Shown piece by piece: positions 26,287 through 34,768 of a stretch of DNA of 64,000 nucleotides. The stretch's first letter is position 1. Each line of letters begins with the position of its first letter. The notes below the pieces were generated by a model that searched no databases, was not told the origin of the DNA, and saw only the letters and a program-made list of their open reading frames with translations. Source of the DNA: Planctomycetota bacterium. Lineage in GTDB: Bacteria; Planctomycetota; Phycisphaerae; SM23-33. Made by a program: the position numbers and the translations under genes. The stretch is from the NCBI GenBank assembly GCA_009908915.1, contig JAAAOJ010000005.1, positions 1 to 64,000 of the forward strand. Direction: 5' to 3'.

Positions 26287-26648
26287 GGTCCTGTCTCAGC
26301 GGGCAGTATGGGTAAAAACGCTCCGCCATGATTGTGCGACGATCTGGGGGTAGAGGCAAGGCTTGCCACGCAGCGGGGGCCGGACGAGTGGAGTGGCCAC
26401 GCTTCAGGCGCGTGGCGGGGGCCAGGGCCAGGGGGCCCGGTTGGGTACTCGGATGACACGCGATACGGCCATGACGTATTCAGTTTACCACCGGAGCCGG
26501 ATTCTGTACAGCGCGAACCGGGGCATTCGGGTCAGGATTCGCTGCAAAAACGACTTGACGATCCCGCACGTCATGTCGATAATGCGACGTTCTTTGCGTG
26601 CAGTAGTTTTTGAGCCCGTACCCGGACGCTGAGACAGGAAACGTTCCG
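26287..26648. other. Divergent intergenic region trpE/rplM
   Basis: Must hold the promoters of both genes. I see GC-rich palindromic DNA (GCCACGCTTCAGGCGCGTGG at 26397) but no boxes clear enough to call, and no recognisable ribosomal-protein leader. Confidence 0.4.
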
Positions 26649-27086
26649 ATGACAAACAGGACCTACATGGCCAAGCCCGGCGAGATCGAAAAGCAGTGGT
26701 ATCTCATCGATGCCGCCGAGCAGGTGGTCGGTCGCCTGGCCGCCCGTATCGCCCCGATTCTCCAGGGCAAACACCGCCCTGCCTATACTCCGCACGTTGA
26801 CTGCGGCGACTTCGTCGTCGTAATCAACGCCGAGAAGGTCAAGTTGACCGGCGCCAACAAGCCCCGCGAACGGGTCCACAAGCGTTACAGTGGCTATCCC
26901 GGCGGACAGAAGGAAACCACCGCCGCCGAGATGCTCGTGAAGCATCCCGACCGCGTGATCCAGGAGGCCGTCCGGCGGATGATGCCCAAGACCAAGCTCG
27001 GCGAGGCCATGTGCAGCAAGCTCAAGGTATACGCCGGCAGTGAACACCCCCACCAGGCCCAGCAGCCGGAAGCGCTGGAACTGTAA
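26649..27086 (+). CDS. rplM: 50S ribosomal protein L13
   Basis: Large-subunit protein that binds 23S rRNA early in assembly, 145 aa. Recognised by WYLIDAAEQVVGRLAARIA, the KHRPAYTPHVDCGDFVVVIN stretch and the near-C-terminal KLKVYAGSEHPHQAQQPE, which matches the family's LkVYaGxeHPHxaQqP signature. The start is ATG 26649 after CAGGAAACG. It is followed by rpsI 32 bp later, the widely conserved bacterial L13-S9 pair. Confidence 0.97.
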   Translation: MTNRTYMAKPGEIEKQWYLIDAAEQVVGRLAARIAPILQGKHRPAYTPHVDCGDFVVVINAEKVKLTGANKPRERVHKRYSGYPGGQKETTAAEMLVKHPDRVIQEAVRRMMPKTKLGEAMCSKLKVYAGSEHPHQAQQPEALEL

Positions 27087-27118
27087 CCCCCACAGCACAG
27101 CATTTTGCAGGAAACTTC

Positions 27119-27640
27119 ATGGCAGACATCAACGACAGCAACGAGCCTACACCCGAGACGACCGGCGAACAGCCCTCGACTCCGGCCGCCACGGACACCC
27201 AGGCGACGGCCACGGCCGTCAAGAGCCGCACCGCCCCCGAACTTCCCGACGGTCAGCTCTGGATGTGGGGCACGGGCCGGCGCAAGACCTCGGTTGCGCG
27301 TGTTCGCATTCGCCCCGGCGCGGGCACAATCCGCATCAACGGCAAGAAGGTCGACGAGTTCTTCTGTGCACAGAAGGACCGCAACGCCGTCTTTGCCCCC
27401 CTCCGCGCCGCCCATATGCTGAAGTCCTATGACGTGTACGTTAACGTCAAAGGCGGCGGCACGACCGGCCAGGCCGATGCGATCAAGCTCGGACTCGCCC
27501 GCGCCATCGTCGCCCACCAGCCCGAACTGCTCCACGACCTGCGCGACAAGGGCCTGCTGACGCGCGACTCGCGCATGATCGAGCGGAAGAAGCCCGGCCA
27601 GCCCGGTGCCCGCAAGCGGTTCCAGTTCTCCAAGCGGTAA
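27119..27640 (+). CDS. rpsI: 30S ribosomal protein S9
   Basis: Small-subunit protein with its basic tail reaching the P-site tRNA, 173 aa. The core runs from GTGRRKTSVARVRIRPG to the end KKPGQPGARKRFQFSKR, the canonical C-terminus. The first 40 or so residues are an extra Thr/Pro/Ala/Glu-rich tail absent from the usual 130-aa protein. The weak GCAGGA before the ATG supports this start. A terminator follows. Confidence 0.97.
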   Translation: MADINDSNEPTPETTGEQPSTPAATDTQATATAVKSRTAPELPDGQLWMWGTGRRKTSVARVRIRPGAGTIRINGKKVDEFFCAQKDRNAVFAPLRAAHMLKSYDVYVNVKGGGTTGQADAIKLGLARAIVAHQPELLHDLRDKGLLTRDSRMIERKKPGQPGARKRFQFSKR

Positions 27641-27669
27641 GCGCTTCGATACGAACGACAACCCCACGG

Positions 27670-27704
27670 CCCCGGCAGGCACACACTTGCCGGGGTCTTT
27701 TCTT
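27670..27704 (+). terminator. Terminator of rplM-rpsI
   Basis: Arms CCCCGGCA (27670-27677) and TGCCGGGG (27688-27695), followed by TCTTTTCTT. It lies 30 bp after the rpsI stop. Confidence 0.8.
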
Positions 27705-28016
27705 GGAAAGAAGGCAACAGGCAACCGGCATCAGAACGTAGACCGCAAGGCTGAGACTACTCGAACGACACCGAGGGCATTGACATGAAGAATCCTTCTT
27801 ATATCTGCAGCGTCAGGGATTTGCACGCCTGACCTGTGAAACCTTGGCCGATGAAACATAACATGAAGCAAGAATCCTGTTTGGATTGATTGGCACACTG
27901 GTGGCACAAGCCTGAGGTCCCGGATATCCCGTGCCCTTACCCTGATGCCAGATGCCTCTTTCCTGTTGCCTGGCACGAGGCGCCAATTGCCTACACAAAA
28001 AAGGAGCCAACCACGT

Positions 28017-29051
28017 ATGGCCATGAATGCAACAACGCCAATACGCGTCGTCCTTGTCGGCGGCAGCGGTTACGCAGGCTTCGAGGCCCTACGCTGGCTG
28101 CGACGGCACCCGGCGGCCCAGGTGGTGGGCGTCTTCGGCCCCGAAGGCGAACTCGGCCCGATGAACGAGTTCTACCCTCTGCTGACCGGCCAGTGCGACC
28201 TCGACCAGGAACGTTTCGACATTGATGCCGTCGCGTCGCGCGGGGCCGATCTGGCCATGCTCTGCGTGCCGCACAAGGTCGCCATGGCCTACGTGCCGAA
28301 GCTCCGAAAGATCGGCCTGAAGGTCATCGACTGGTCGGCCGACTATCGCCTCAACAGCCGCGAGGTCTACGAAAACTGGTACTGCGAGCACACCGACGCC
28401 GACCGCTTCGCCGAGGCCGTCTACGGGCTGCCGGAGTACTTCGCCGATGATATCGCCAAGGCCGACCTCGTGGCCAACCCCGGCTGCTACCCCACATGCA
28501 CGTCGCTGGCCGCTGCGCCGATCCTCGAGGCCGGTCTGATCGAGCCGACCGGTATCGTCGTCAATGCCGTCAGCGGCGTCAGCGGCGCGGGGCGAAGGCC
28601 GAACCTCGCCCTGCATTTCCCCGAGACCAACGAGAGCTTCAAACCCTACGGCGTCGGCGGACACCGGCACCAGCCGGAGATGGAGCAGGTGCTCTCGACG
28701 GTCAGCGGCCAGACGGTCGATCTGTTGTTCCAGCCGCACCTGTGCCCGATGGATCGCGGCATGCTCTGCAGCATCTACGCCGATCCGACCTGCGAGGCCA
28801 CGCCGGAGAAACTCCTGGCCGCCCTCACGGAGGCCTACGCCGACAAGCCGTTCGTCCGCGTCCGCCCCGGCGGAGCCGTCAACACCAAGCACGTCGCGGG
28901 GACCAATTTCTGCGATGTTGCGGCCACCATGAACAAAGGCAAGGTGAAGCTCTTCTCCGTGCTGGACAACCTGCTGAAGGGCGCCAGCACGCAGGCCATC
29001 CAGAACATGAACCTGATGTTCGGCCTCGACGAAACCGCCGGCCTGTACTGA
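28017..29051 (+). CDS. argC: N-acetyl-gamma-glutamyl-phosphate reductase
   Basis: Third step of arginine synthesis, reducing N-acetylglutamyl phosphate to the semialdehyde with NADPH. 344 aa. The nucleotide loop is GGSGYAGFEALRWL, and the catalytic cysteine is Cys157 in NPGCYPTCT. IDWSADYRL, SGVSGAGRRP and GHRHQPEM, with the general-base His, are also intact. The start is ATG 28017 with AAGGAG 10 nt upstream. argJ follows on the same strand after a 570-bp gap holding repeats, so the two may be separate transcripts. Confidence 0.95.
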   Translation: MAMNATTPIRVVLVGGSGYAGFEALRWLRRHPAAQVVGVFGPEGELGPMNEFYPLLTGQCDLDQERFDIDAVASRGADLAMLCVPHKVAMAYVPKLRKIGLKVIDWSADYRLNSREVYENWYCEHTDADRFAEAVYGLPEYFADDIAKADLVANPGCYPTCTSLAAAPILEAGLIEPTGIVVNAVSGVSGAGRRPNLALHFPETNESFKPYGVGGHRHQPEMEQVLSTVSGQTVDLLFQPHLCPMDRGMLCSIYADPTCEATPEKLLAALTEAYADKPFVRVRPGGAVNTKHVAGTNFCDVAATMNKGKVKLFSVLDNLLKGASTQAIQNMNLMFGLDETAGLY

Positions 29052-29144
29052 GACATGTGGGACACGGAGGCCCGAAGGTCATCAGAAAAGTGAAGCAGAA
29101 CAGGGCTGAGCCGCGTCCTGCAAGAATCGTAACGTGGTTTTGTG

Positions 29145-29170
29145 GGTGGTGGAGCACCTGCTCCACCACC
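29145..29170. repeat. 26-bp palindrome, GGAGCACCTGCTCC family
   Basis: Perfect 12-bp arms around CC (core GGTGGAGCACCTGCTCCACC). It is immediately followed by a REP-like module at 29181-29233 matching 3011-3060. Together they fill much of the argC-argJ gap; the remainder to 29621 shows no gene. Confidence 0.65.
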
Positions 29171-29180
29171 TTCTCTCGCG

Positions 29181-29233
29181 GCGCAGCCGTGCCAACGGCG
29201 TCCCTTTGGGAATGCTGCACCGCGCACAACGGA
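29181..29233. repeat. REP-like palindromic module (copy 2)
   Basis: GTGCCAACGGCGTCCC, then TTTGGGAATGCTGCACCGCG, aligns closely with 3017-3053. Confidence 0.6.
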
Positions 29234-29621
29234 CTGCCGAAAGACATACGTGTCGCGGTGATAGAGCATCGCACGGTGCCTTGGCCTGAAGGGCCTGACA
29301 GGCATAGCCGTGGCCGCACCGCTCTCGCCATAGCCTTGGCGACGGCGGAAGCCCGACGATCACGCACCGAAAGGAATGAGCCACCAAGAGGCGACACCCG
29401 CCTGATGCTGTGCCGTCCCTTTGTGGCTTGCCGGCTTTTAGACCGCATTCCCCGCACTTGCGCCCGGCGCTATTTGGGTGCCACCCTGCAGGCTGAAGAA
29501 TAGCAGGAGTAGAGACAGACCTGGCAAGCACATACGGAAGGTCCAGGGCACCCATTCGATGCAGGAACCTTGGTGCTCTTCGCGACCTTTCTGGTTATCT
29601 TTTCGGATGAACGGAGTTGAT

Positions 29622-30821
29622 ATGATTCGACACATCACACTGCCGAAGGGTTTTAGGGCGGCGGGCACGACCTGCGGCATCAAGGCCTCGGGCAAGCCGG
29701 ACCTGGCGATCATCGCCGGCGAGGCCGACTGCTCGGCCGCCATCGTCACCACGCAGAACCAGATCGTCGGCGCACCGATCCAGTGGGTGCGGAGCATCCT
29801 ACCCAGCGGCCGGGGCAAGGTGCGGGCCTTCGTCGTCAACAGCGGCTGTAGCAACGTCTGTACCGGCAAGGCCGGTCTGCGCGACGCCGAGACCATGGCC
29901 AAGCGAACGGCCCGGCAGCTCGACACGACGGCCGAGAAGGTCCTCGTGGCCTCGACGGGCGTGATCGGTCAGCGTCTGCCGATAGGCAAAATCACGGCGG
30001 GTATCGACGACGCCGGCGGCAAGCTCTCGACCCGTAACGACGCGATGGTCATGCGGGCCATGATGACGACCGACACGCGGCCGAAGACCGCCGTCGTGAA
30101 GACACACATCGGCGGCAGTCGCGTCGCCATCGCGGGCATAGCCAAGGGCGCGGGCATGATCGCCCCGTCGATGGCCACGATGATCTCGCCGGTCACCACC
30201 GACCTGGCCATCTCGCCGACACTGCTGCGCAAGGCCCTGCGGGAGGTCGTCCGCACGACCTACAATGCCGTGACCGTCGACAGCGACACGAGCACCTCCG
30301 ACATCGTCGCGATCCTCGCCAGCGGAGCCGCCGGCAACAAAAGCGTCAAGGCCGGCTCGGCCGACTACCGCAAGTTCCTGGCCACCCTGCGGGAGGTCTG
30401 CGGGGAGTTATCACGGGCAATCGCCGCCGATGGCGAGGGTGCCACGCGGCTGATCGAGGTCACCGTCAGCGGCGCCCGCAACGACGCCGACGCCGAAGCG
30501 GCCGCCAAGAGCGTCGCCGACAGTCCGCTGTTCAAGACGGCCGTCCACGGCGGCGATCCCAACTGGGGTCGCATCGCGATGGCCCTCGGCAAGAGCAGTG
30601 CAACCGTTCGAGCCGAGACGCTCAGGATCCGCATCGGCGGGGTGCTGGTCTTCTCCAACGGCACGGGCCGGGCGTTCAACGTCGCCCGCGTCGAAGAAGC
30701 CCTGCAGCAGCCGGAGGTTCGCATCGAGGCCGACCTCGGTCTGGGCAAGGGCCACTTCACCGCCCTGACCTGTGACCTGTCGCGCGAGTACATCGCCCTC
30801 AACGCCGACTACACGACGTAG
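29622..30821 (+). CDS. argJ: Bifunctional ornithine acetyltransferase / N-acetylglutamate synthase
   Basis: Transfers acetyl from N-acetylornithine to glutamate, recycling it in the arginine pathway. 399 aa. The precursor self-cleaves before the Thr in KGAGMIAPSMATM (Thr186), giving alpha and beta chains. The oxyanion pair region is at LVASTGVIGQRLP. DSDTSTSDIV and the C-terminal YIALNADYTT, where the family ends YxxxNADYRT, are intact. I chose ATG 29622 because CGGAG lies 6 nt before it; an in-frame ATG at 29607 is less well placed. Confidence 0.95.
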   Translation: MIRHITLPKGFRAAGTTCGIKASGKPDLAIIAGEADCSAAIVTTQNQIVGAPIQWVRSILPSGRGKVRAFVVNSGCSNVCTGKAGLRDAETMAKRTARQLDTTAEKVLVASTGVIGQRLPIGKITAGIDDAGGKLSTRNDAMVMRAMMTTDTRPKTAVVKTHIGGSRVAIAGIAKGAGMIAPSMATMISPVTTDLAISPTLLRKALREVVRTTYNAVTVDSDTSTSDIVAILASGAAGNKSVKAGSADYRKFLATLREVCGELSRAIAADGEGATRLIEVTVSGARNDADAEAAAKSVADSPLFKTAVHGGDPNWGRIAMALGKSSATVRAETLRIRIGGVLVFSNGTGRAFNVARVEEALQQPEVRIEADLGLGKGHFTALTCDLSREYIALNADYTT

Positions 30822-30935
30822 CCGGCTGGATTTCCCGTTTCTCCCCTTCGCGCCTGCGCCGAAGCGCCGTACTATGGAATGTAGACCATCGAGGCCAACC
30901 GAGGCCTCGCCTTCCAAAAAAGCCGGAGCCGTCGC

Positions 30936-31016
30936 ATGTTGAGCGCGATCGGAATTAAGGGCAATCGATTGAGGGTGGCGCTGTACGTCGTCCTCTTCTA
31001 CGCTGCCATGTGCTAA
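30936..31016 (+). CDS. Possible 26-aa hydrophobic small protein
   Basis: The frame MLSAIGIKGNRLRVALYVVL continues FYAAMC before a TAA. CCGGAG sits 7 nt before the ATG, and a strong terminator starts 28 nt after the stop. The C-terminal half is hydrophobic and could form a short membrane segment. No family is known to me. The combination of ribosome-binding site, start, stop and terminator is suggestive, but a frame this short could be chance; the terminator could equally serve argJ. Confidence 0.35.
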   Translation: MLSAIGIKGNRLRVALYVVLFYAAMC

Positions 31017-31043
31017 GCCTCCGGATTCTCGCGAATCGCCGTC

Positions 31044-31074
31044 GGGCCCACCTCACCAGTGGGTCCGTTTTTTT
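31044..31074 (+). terminator. Intrinsic terminator after argJ / small ORF
   Basis: Arms GGGCCCAC and GTGGGTCC (one G-U pair) with a 7-nt loop, then G and seven T. Confidence 0.85.
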
Positions 31075-31086
31075 GGCGCCCGGTCG

Positions 31087-33435
31087 TCAGAGGTCAAACA
31101 GCCCCTTCCGCTCGGCGGGCTCTGGTGGGACAACAGTGGCGGCAGACTCGCCCGTTGGCCCGCCCCCCAGACGGGCCAAGAACTCGGCCTCGCCGATGAC
31201 CTCCACGCCTAACTCGCGGGCCTTGCCCACCTTGGATCCGGCCCCCTCGCCGGCGACTACGACATCCGTGTTCTTCGACACGCTGGAGGTGGCCCGGCCG
31301 CCGGCGGCAGCGATGGCGGCTTCAGCTTCCTTGCGGCTGAAATGCTGCAGCGTGCCGGTGACGACGGCCGTCCGGCCGGTCAGCGGGCCTTCGACCTCGC
31401 CGGCCCCGCCATACTCCACGTTCACCCCAAGCGACGCCAGCTCCGCCAGCATCTCGCAGCCGCCCTCATCGTGCAGGTAGGCATACAGGCCGTCGGCAAT
31501 TTCATACGCCGGCCAGGCGATATCCAGAGCCTGGGCGATCTCACGGGGCGTTGCCGCCGCCAGTGTGTCCCAGGAATCGATGTCACTGGCGACGAGCTTC
31601 TTCGCCCGCGTCGGTCCGATGTGCGCGATACCGGAGGCGACAAGGTTCGCCGCCGTAAACGGCTGGTCCTTAAGGTCGTCCATGGCGGCCTGGCCTTTCA
31701 GACGTTGCAGCTGATTCACGATCTCGCGTGGGATTTTCGGCTCGCGATCACGGAAGAGGTCCTGTAGATGCTCCCGACTGGCCTGGCAGAGCTGCTCGGC
31801 GGACGCGAACCGCTTAGCAAATTCCTCCGCCCAGTAACGGCCAACGTTCGGAATGCCCATCGACGTCAGCACCGTCGCCAGGCCGCGCCCCTTACTGACC
31901 TCGATGGCCCGGACGATCTTGTCGGCCTTCTGGTCCTGGATCGTCGGCTGAACCTTCTTGCCGCTCTCGTTGACGAAGCTCTTGAGCTTCAGCCCCAGCA
32001 GGTCCTCCCGCTTGAAGCGGTAGATGTCCGGCAACGACGTCAGCTTGCCCTGCTCGACAAACGTGGCAATGACCGTCGGGCCGAGGTCTTCGATGTCCAT
32101 CTGGTTGCGTCCGGCGAAGAAGACCAGTTGCTCGCGCAGGCGTGCGGGGCAGTCGGCATTGGGACATCGCAGGAACACGCCGCCGACGTCGCGAACCGCC
32201 TCGGCCCCGCATTCCGGGCAGGTGGCGGGCGGTTCGATTTCGCGAACGCTCATGGCGTCGCCACGCTCGGCCACGCCCTCAACCTGCGGGATGATCTCGC
32301 CGGCCTTCATGACGATGACGGTGTCTCCGATGCGAACGCCCAGACGGTGGACCTGTTCGACATTGTGCAGGCTGGCGTTGGAGACCGTCGTGCCGCCGAG
32401 CGGAATCGGGTCAAAGTGGGCCACCGGCGTGATCACGCCCGTGCGGCCGACCTGAAAGCTCACGTCGCGGAGAACCGTCTCGGCCCGGGCCGTCTCGTAC
32501 TTGTAGGCGATACACCAGCGGGGATACTTACTGGTGGCCCCGAGCTGCTCGCGCAGGGCCAGTTCGTTGACCTTGACCACCATGCCGTCGGATTCGAAAT
32601 CCGCCTGGTGCTGACGGGCCTCCCAGTCCTGGATGGCCTGCCAGACCTCGTCGATATCGCGACACGTTCGACCGTGACGGTTGATCGGCACGCCACAGAC
32701 GCGGAGCAGCTCGAAGAGCTCCTCGGCCGTCCCGGTCACCTGCTCGGACATCTCGCCGATGCCGTGTGCGATGAACGCCAGGCCGCGCTCGGCCGCCGCC
32801 CGGGGGTCCAACTGCTTCAGCGTGCCGGCCGCCCCGTTGCGGGGGTTGGCGAAGGGTTCCTCGCCTCGCTGCCGGCGCTGCTCGTTGTAGGCCGCGAAAC
32901 TCTTGCGGGGCCAGTAGATCTCGCCGCGAATTTCGATCACGTCCGGCAGGCCGTGGCGGCCGAGGTTCAGCGGCACCGAGCGGATCGTCCGGACGTTGGA
33001 GGTGATGTCGTCGCCTTCGGTGCCGTCGCCGCGGCTGGCGGCCAGCACGAGCATGCGTTCCTCGTATCGCAGGCTCACGGCCACGCCGTCGATCTTGGGG
33101 TCGACGATGTAGCTGAAGTCGTCGTGGCCGAGGTTCCTGCCGATGCGCCGGTCGAAGACGTCGAGGTCCTCGCGGCTGTAGGTGTTGTCGACGCTGAGCA
33201 TGGCCACGGCGTGGCGGACCGTGCGGAAGCCCTCGATCGGCTCGCCGGCGACGCGCTGCGTGGGCGAGTCGTCGGTAACCAGCTCGGGATGCTCAGCTTC
33301 GAGGTCCTCGAGCTGCTGCATCAGGCGGTCGTACTCGCGGTCGGAAATCTCCGGCCTGGCCTCGACGTAGTACAGCCGGTCGTGGCGGCGGATCTCCTCG
33401 CGAAGGTCTTCGATCTGTTGGGCGGCCTGGGTCAT
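31087..33435 (-). CDS. ligA: NAD-dependent DNA ligase
   Basis: Seals nicks in DNA during replication and repair. 782 aa against the usual 670 or so. Domain Ia starts at residue 1 with HDRLYYVEARPEISDREYD. The adenylation lysine is in VDPKIDGVAVSLRYE near residue 117. The OB fold follows, then the zinc finger CPECGAE and CPNADCPA, helix-hairpin-helix repeats, and the C-terminal BRCT domain (LTGRTAVVTGTLQHFSRKEA). The additional length falls mainly within the HhH region (about residues 540-660) and looks like an added HhH-type segment. The start has no strong ribosome-binding site. Confidence 0.96.
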   Translation of the reverse strand: MTQAAQQIEDLREEIRRHDRLYYVEARPEISDREYDRLMQQLEDLEAEHPELVTDDSPTQRVAGEPIEGFRTVRHAVAMLSVDNTYSREDLDVFDRRIGRNLGHDDFSYIVDPKIDGVAVSLRYEERMLVLAASRGDGTEGDDITSNVRTIRSVPLNLGRHGLPDVIEIRGEIYWPRKSFAAYNEQRRQRGEEPFANPRNGAAGTLKQLDPRAAAERGLAFIAHGIGEMSEQVTGTAEELFELLRVCGVPINRHGRTCRDIDEVWQAIQDWEARQHQADFESDGMVVKVNELALREQLGATSKYPRWCIAYKYETARAETVLRDVSFQVGRTGVITPVAHFDPIPLGGTTVSNASLHNVEQVHRLGVRIGDTVIVMKAGEIIPQVEGVAERGDAMSVREIEPPATCPECGAEAVRDVGGVFLRCPNADCPARLREQLVFFAGRNQMDIEDLGPTVIATFVEQGKLTSLPDIYRFKREDLLGLKLKSFVNESGKKVQPTIQDQKADKIVRAIEVSKGRGLATVLTSMGIPNVGRYWAEEFAKRFASAEQLCQASREHLQDLFRDREPKIPREIVNQLQRLKGQAAMDDLKDQPFTAANLVASGIAHIGPTRAKKLVASDIDSWDTLAAATPREIAQALDIAWPAYEIADGLYAYLHDEGGCEMLAELASLGVNVEYGGAGEVEGPLTGRTAVVTGTLQHFSRKEAEAAIAAAGGRATSSVSKNTDVVVAGEGAGSKVGKARELGVEVIGEAEFLARLGGGPTGESAATVVPPEPAERKGLFDL

Positions 33436-33700
33436 GCAATACGCTTTCTGGCAAAGAACGTGCGCGGCTTAGCACCTGCGGTAACGACAGGGCCCGCCTG
33501 GTCCGTCTCGCCCCTCCGGGGCTGCGCCGTACTGGCACATCGTCTGTGGGCTTGCGCCCACGGCTATTCCCATCAGGCCCCGTCGGGGCCAGGATGCCCG
33601 GTCACGACCCAGGCACGCCCGTGCTTCAGTCAGACGGCACGCCCGCATGCCACGTCCCGTTGTCTCTGCGTTCTCTGTGTCTCTGCTGTGACCTGGCCGG

Positions 33701-34042
33701 TCAGTCCGTCTTCGGTACGAGGCAGAGGAACGTCAGCGGCTGGTCGCCGGTGTTGCGGAACTGGTGCTCCTCGTTAGGTGGCACCAGCAGGCAGTCGCCG
33801 GGGCCGATGGGTTTCGCACCATCGGGCGTGAGGACCACGCCGCTGCCGGCGAGGATGTAGCACTCGTGTTCCCATCCGTGCTCATGTCTCGGCGTATGGC
33901 CGCTGGGCTCGACCACAAACTGCCGCATGTAGAACGTCGGTGCCTCGTCGTCCGGGCCGACGAGCATCCGCATGCGGACCTTCTCGGCCCCGTCGATGTT
34001 GACGTCATTGGCGGTAATGTCGTCGGCGCGCTGGATTTTCAT
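33701..34042 (-). CDS. Cupin-domain protein
   Basis: 113 aa, a single beta-barrel. Cupin motif 1 (HTPRHEHGWEHECYILAGSG) supplies two His, a Glu and a third His position for a metal. Motif 2 is GDCLLVPPNEEHQFRN. Single-domain cupins bind many small ligands, so the substrate is not predictable. Its ATG overlaps the ndk stop (ATGA), so it is translationally coupled to ndk. The frame stays open further upstream, inside ndk, but the overlap start gives the full family length. Confidence 0.87.
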   Translation of the reverse strand: MKIQRADDITANDVNIDGAEKVRMRMLVGPDDEAPTFYMRQFVVEPSGHTPRHEHGWEHECYILAGSGVVLTPDGAKPIGPGDCLLVPPNEEHQFRNTGDQPLTFLCLVPKTD

Positions 34043-34515
34043 GGTGCTCTCTCCTCCGGCGGCGCCAGCCAGGCGTCGTCCGGCATGGCGTAGTCCAGCA
34101 CGTCGCTCTCGCTGAAGAAGACGGGCATTTCGCACGCGAGGCTCTCCGCCGAGTCGCTGCTGTGGACGATGTTGAAGCGTCGGCTGAGGCCGAAGTCGCC
34201 GCGGATGCTCCCGGCGGGCGCCTCGGGGCCGAAGGTCGGGCCCATCATATCCCGGACCACGTCGATCGCGTGCGGCCCGGACAGCATCATCGCCACGACC
34301 GGTCCGGAAGTGGCGAAGGCGACCAGCGGCTCGTAAAACTCCTTGCCCTCGTGGACGCTGTAGAGTTCGCGGGCGTCGGCCTCGCTGAGGTGCAGCATCT
34401 TCATCGCGCGGATCTGCAGGCCGCGCTGCTCGAAGCGCTGAATGACGTGACCGACGAGCCGGCGATGCACGGCGTCGGGCTTGATGACGACCAGCGTTGT
34501 CTCGACAGCACTCAT
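34039..34515 (-). CDS. ndk: Nucleoside diphosphate kinase
   Basis: Equilibrates NDP and NTP pools through a phosphohistidine. 158 aa. ETTLVVIKPDAVHRRLVGHV is the opening strand-helix, and the active-site His is in FNIVHSSDSAESL. Note that the usual GTDPxxAxPGTIRGDF segment reads FGPEAPAGSIRGDFG, with the same core. It is slightly longer than the usual 140-150 aa through a C-terminal tail. CGGAG precedes the ATG. Confidence 0.95.
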   Translation of the reverse strand: MSAVETTLVVIKPDAVHRRLVGHVIQRFEQRGLQIRAMKMLHLSEADARELYSVHEGKEFYEPLVAFATSGPVVAMMLSGPHAIDVVRDMMGPTFGPEAPAGSIRGDFGLSRRFNIVHSSDSAESLACEMPVFFSESDVLDYAMPDDAWLAPPEERAP

Positions 34516-34768
34516 GGATCGCTCCGCAGTTGCGGCGGCCGGCCGGTCTGCGATTGCCTCGCTTGAGACTGTAGGCCGCCCCCCTCGGCCAGGTCAAGCA
34601 CATAGTCCGACCGACCACGGCTACCGCATCCATGCCCGTGGCATGGGCGTCTCACCCGTATCGTCAATACGATACCGTCTCACGGCCACGATGGCCGTGG
34701 TACTCACGGGCGGAACGCCCGCGTGCCGTGCTATGGCCCGACCGACCGTCACGGCCCATCGGTGCTCG

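Noticed and set aside
31768-33777. Long plus-strand frame of 669 codons opposite ligA
   Set aside because: Shadow of ligA. Its composition is that of a complementary-strand artefact with no recognisable motif.
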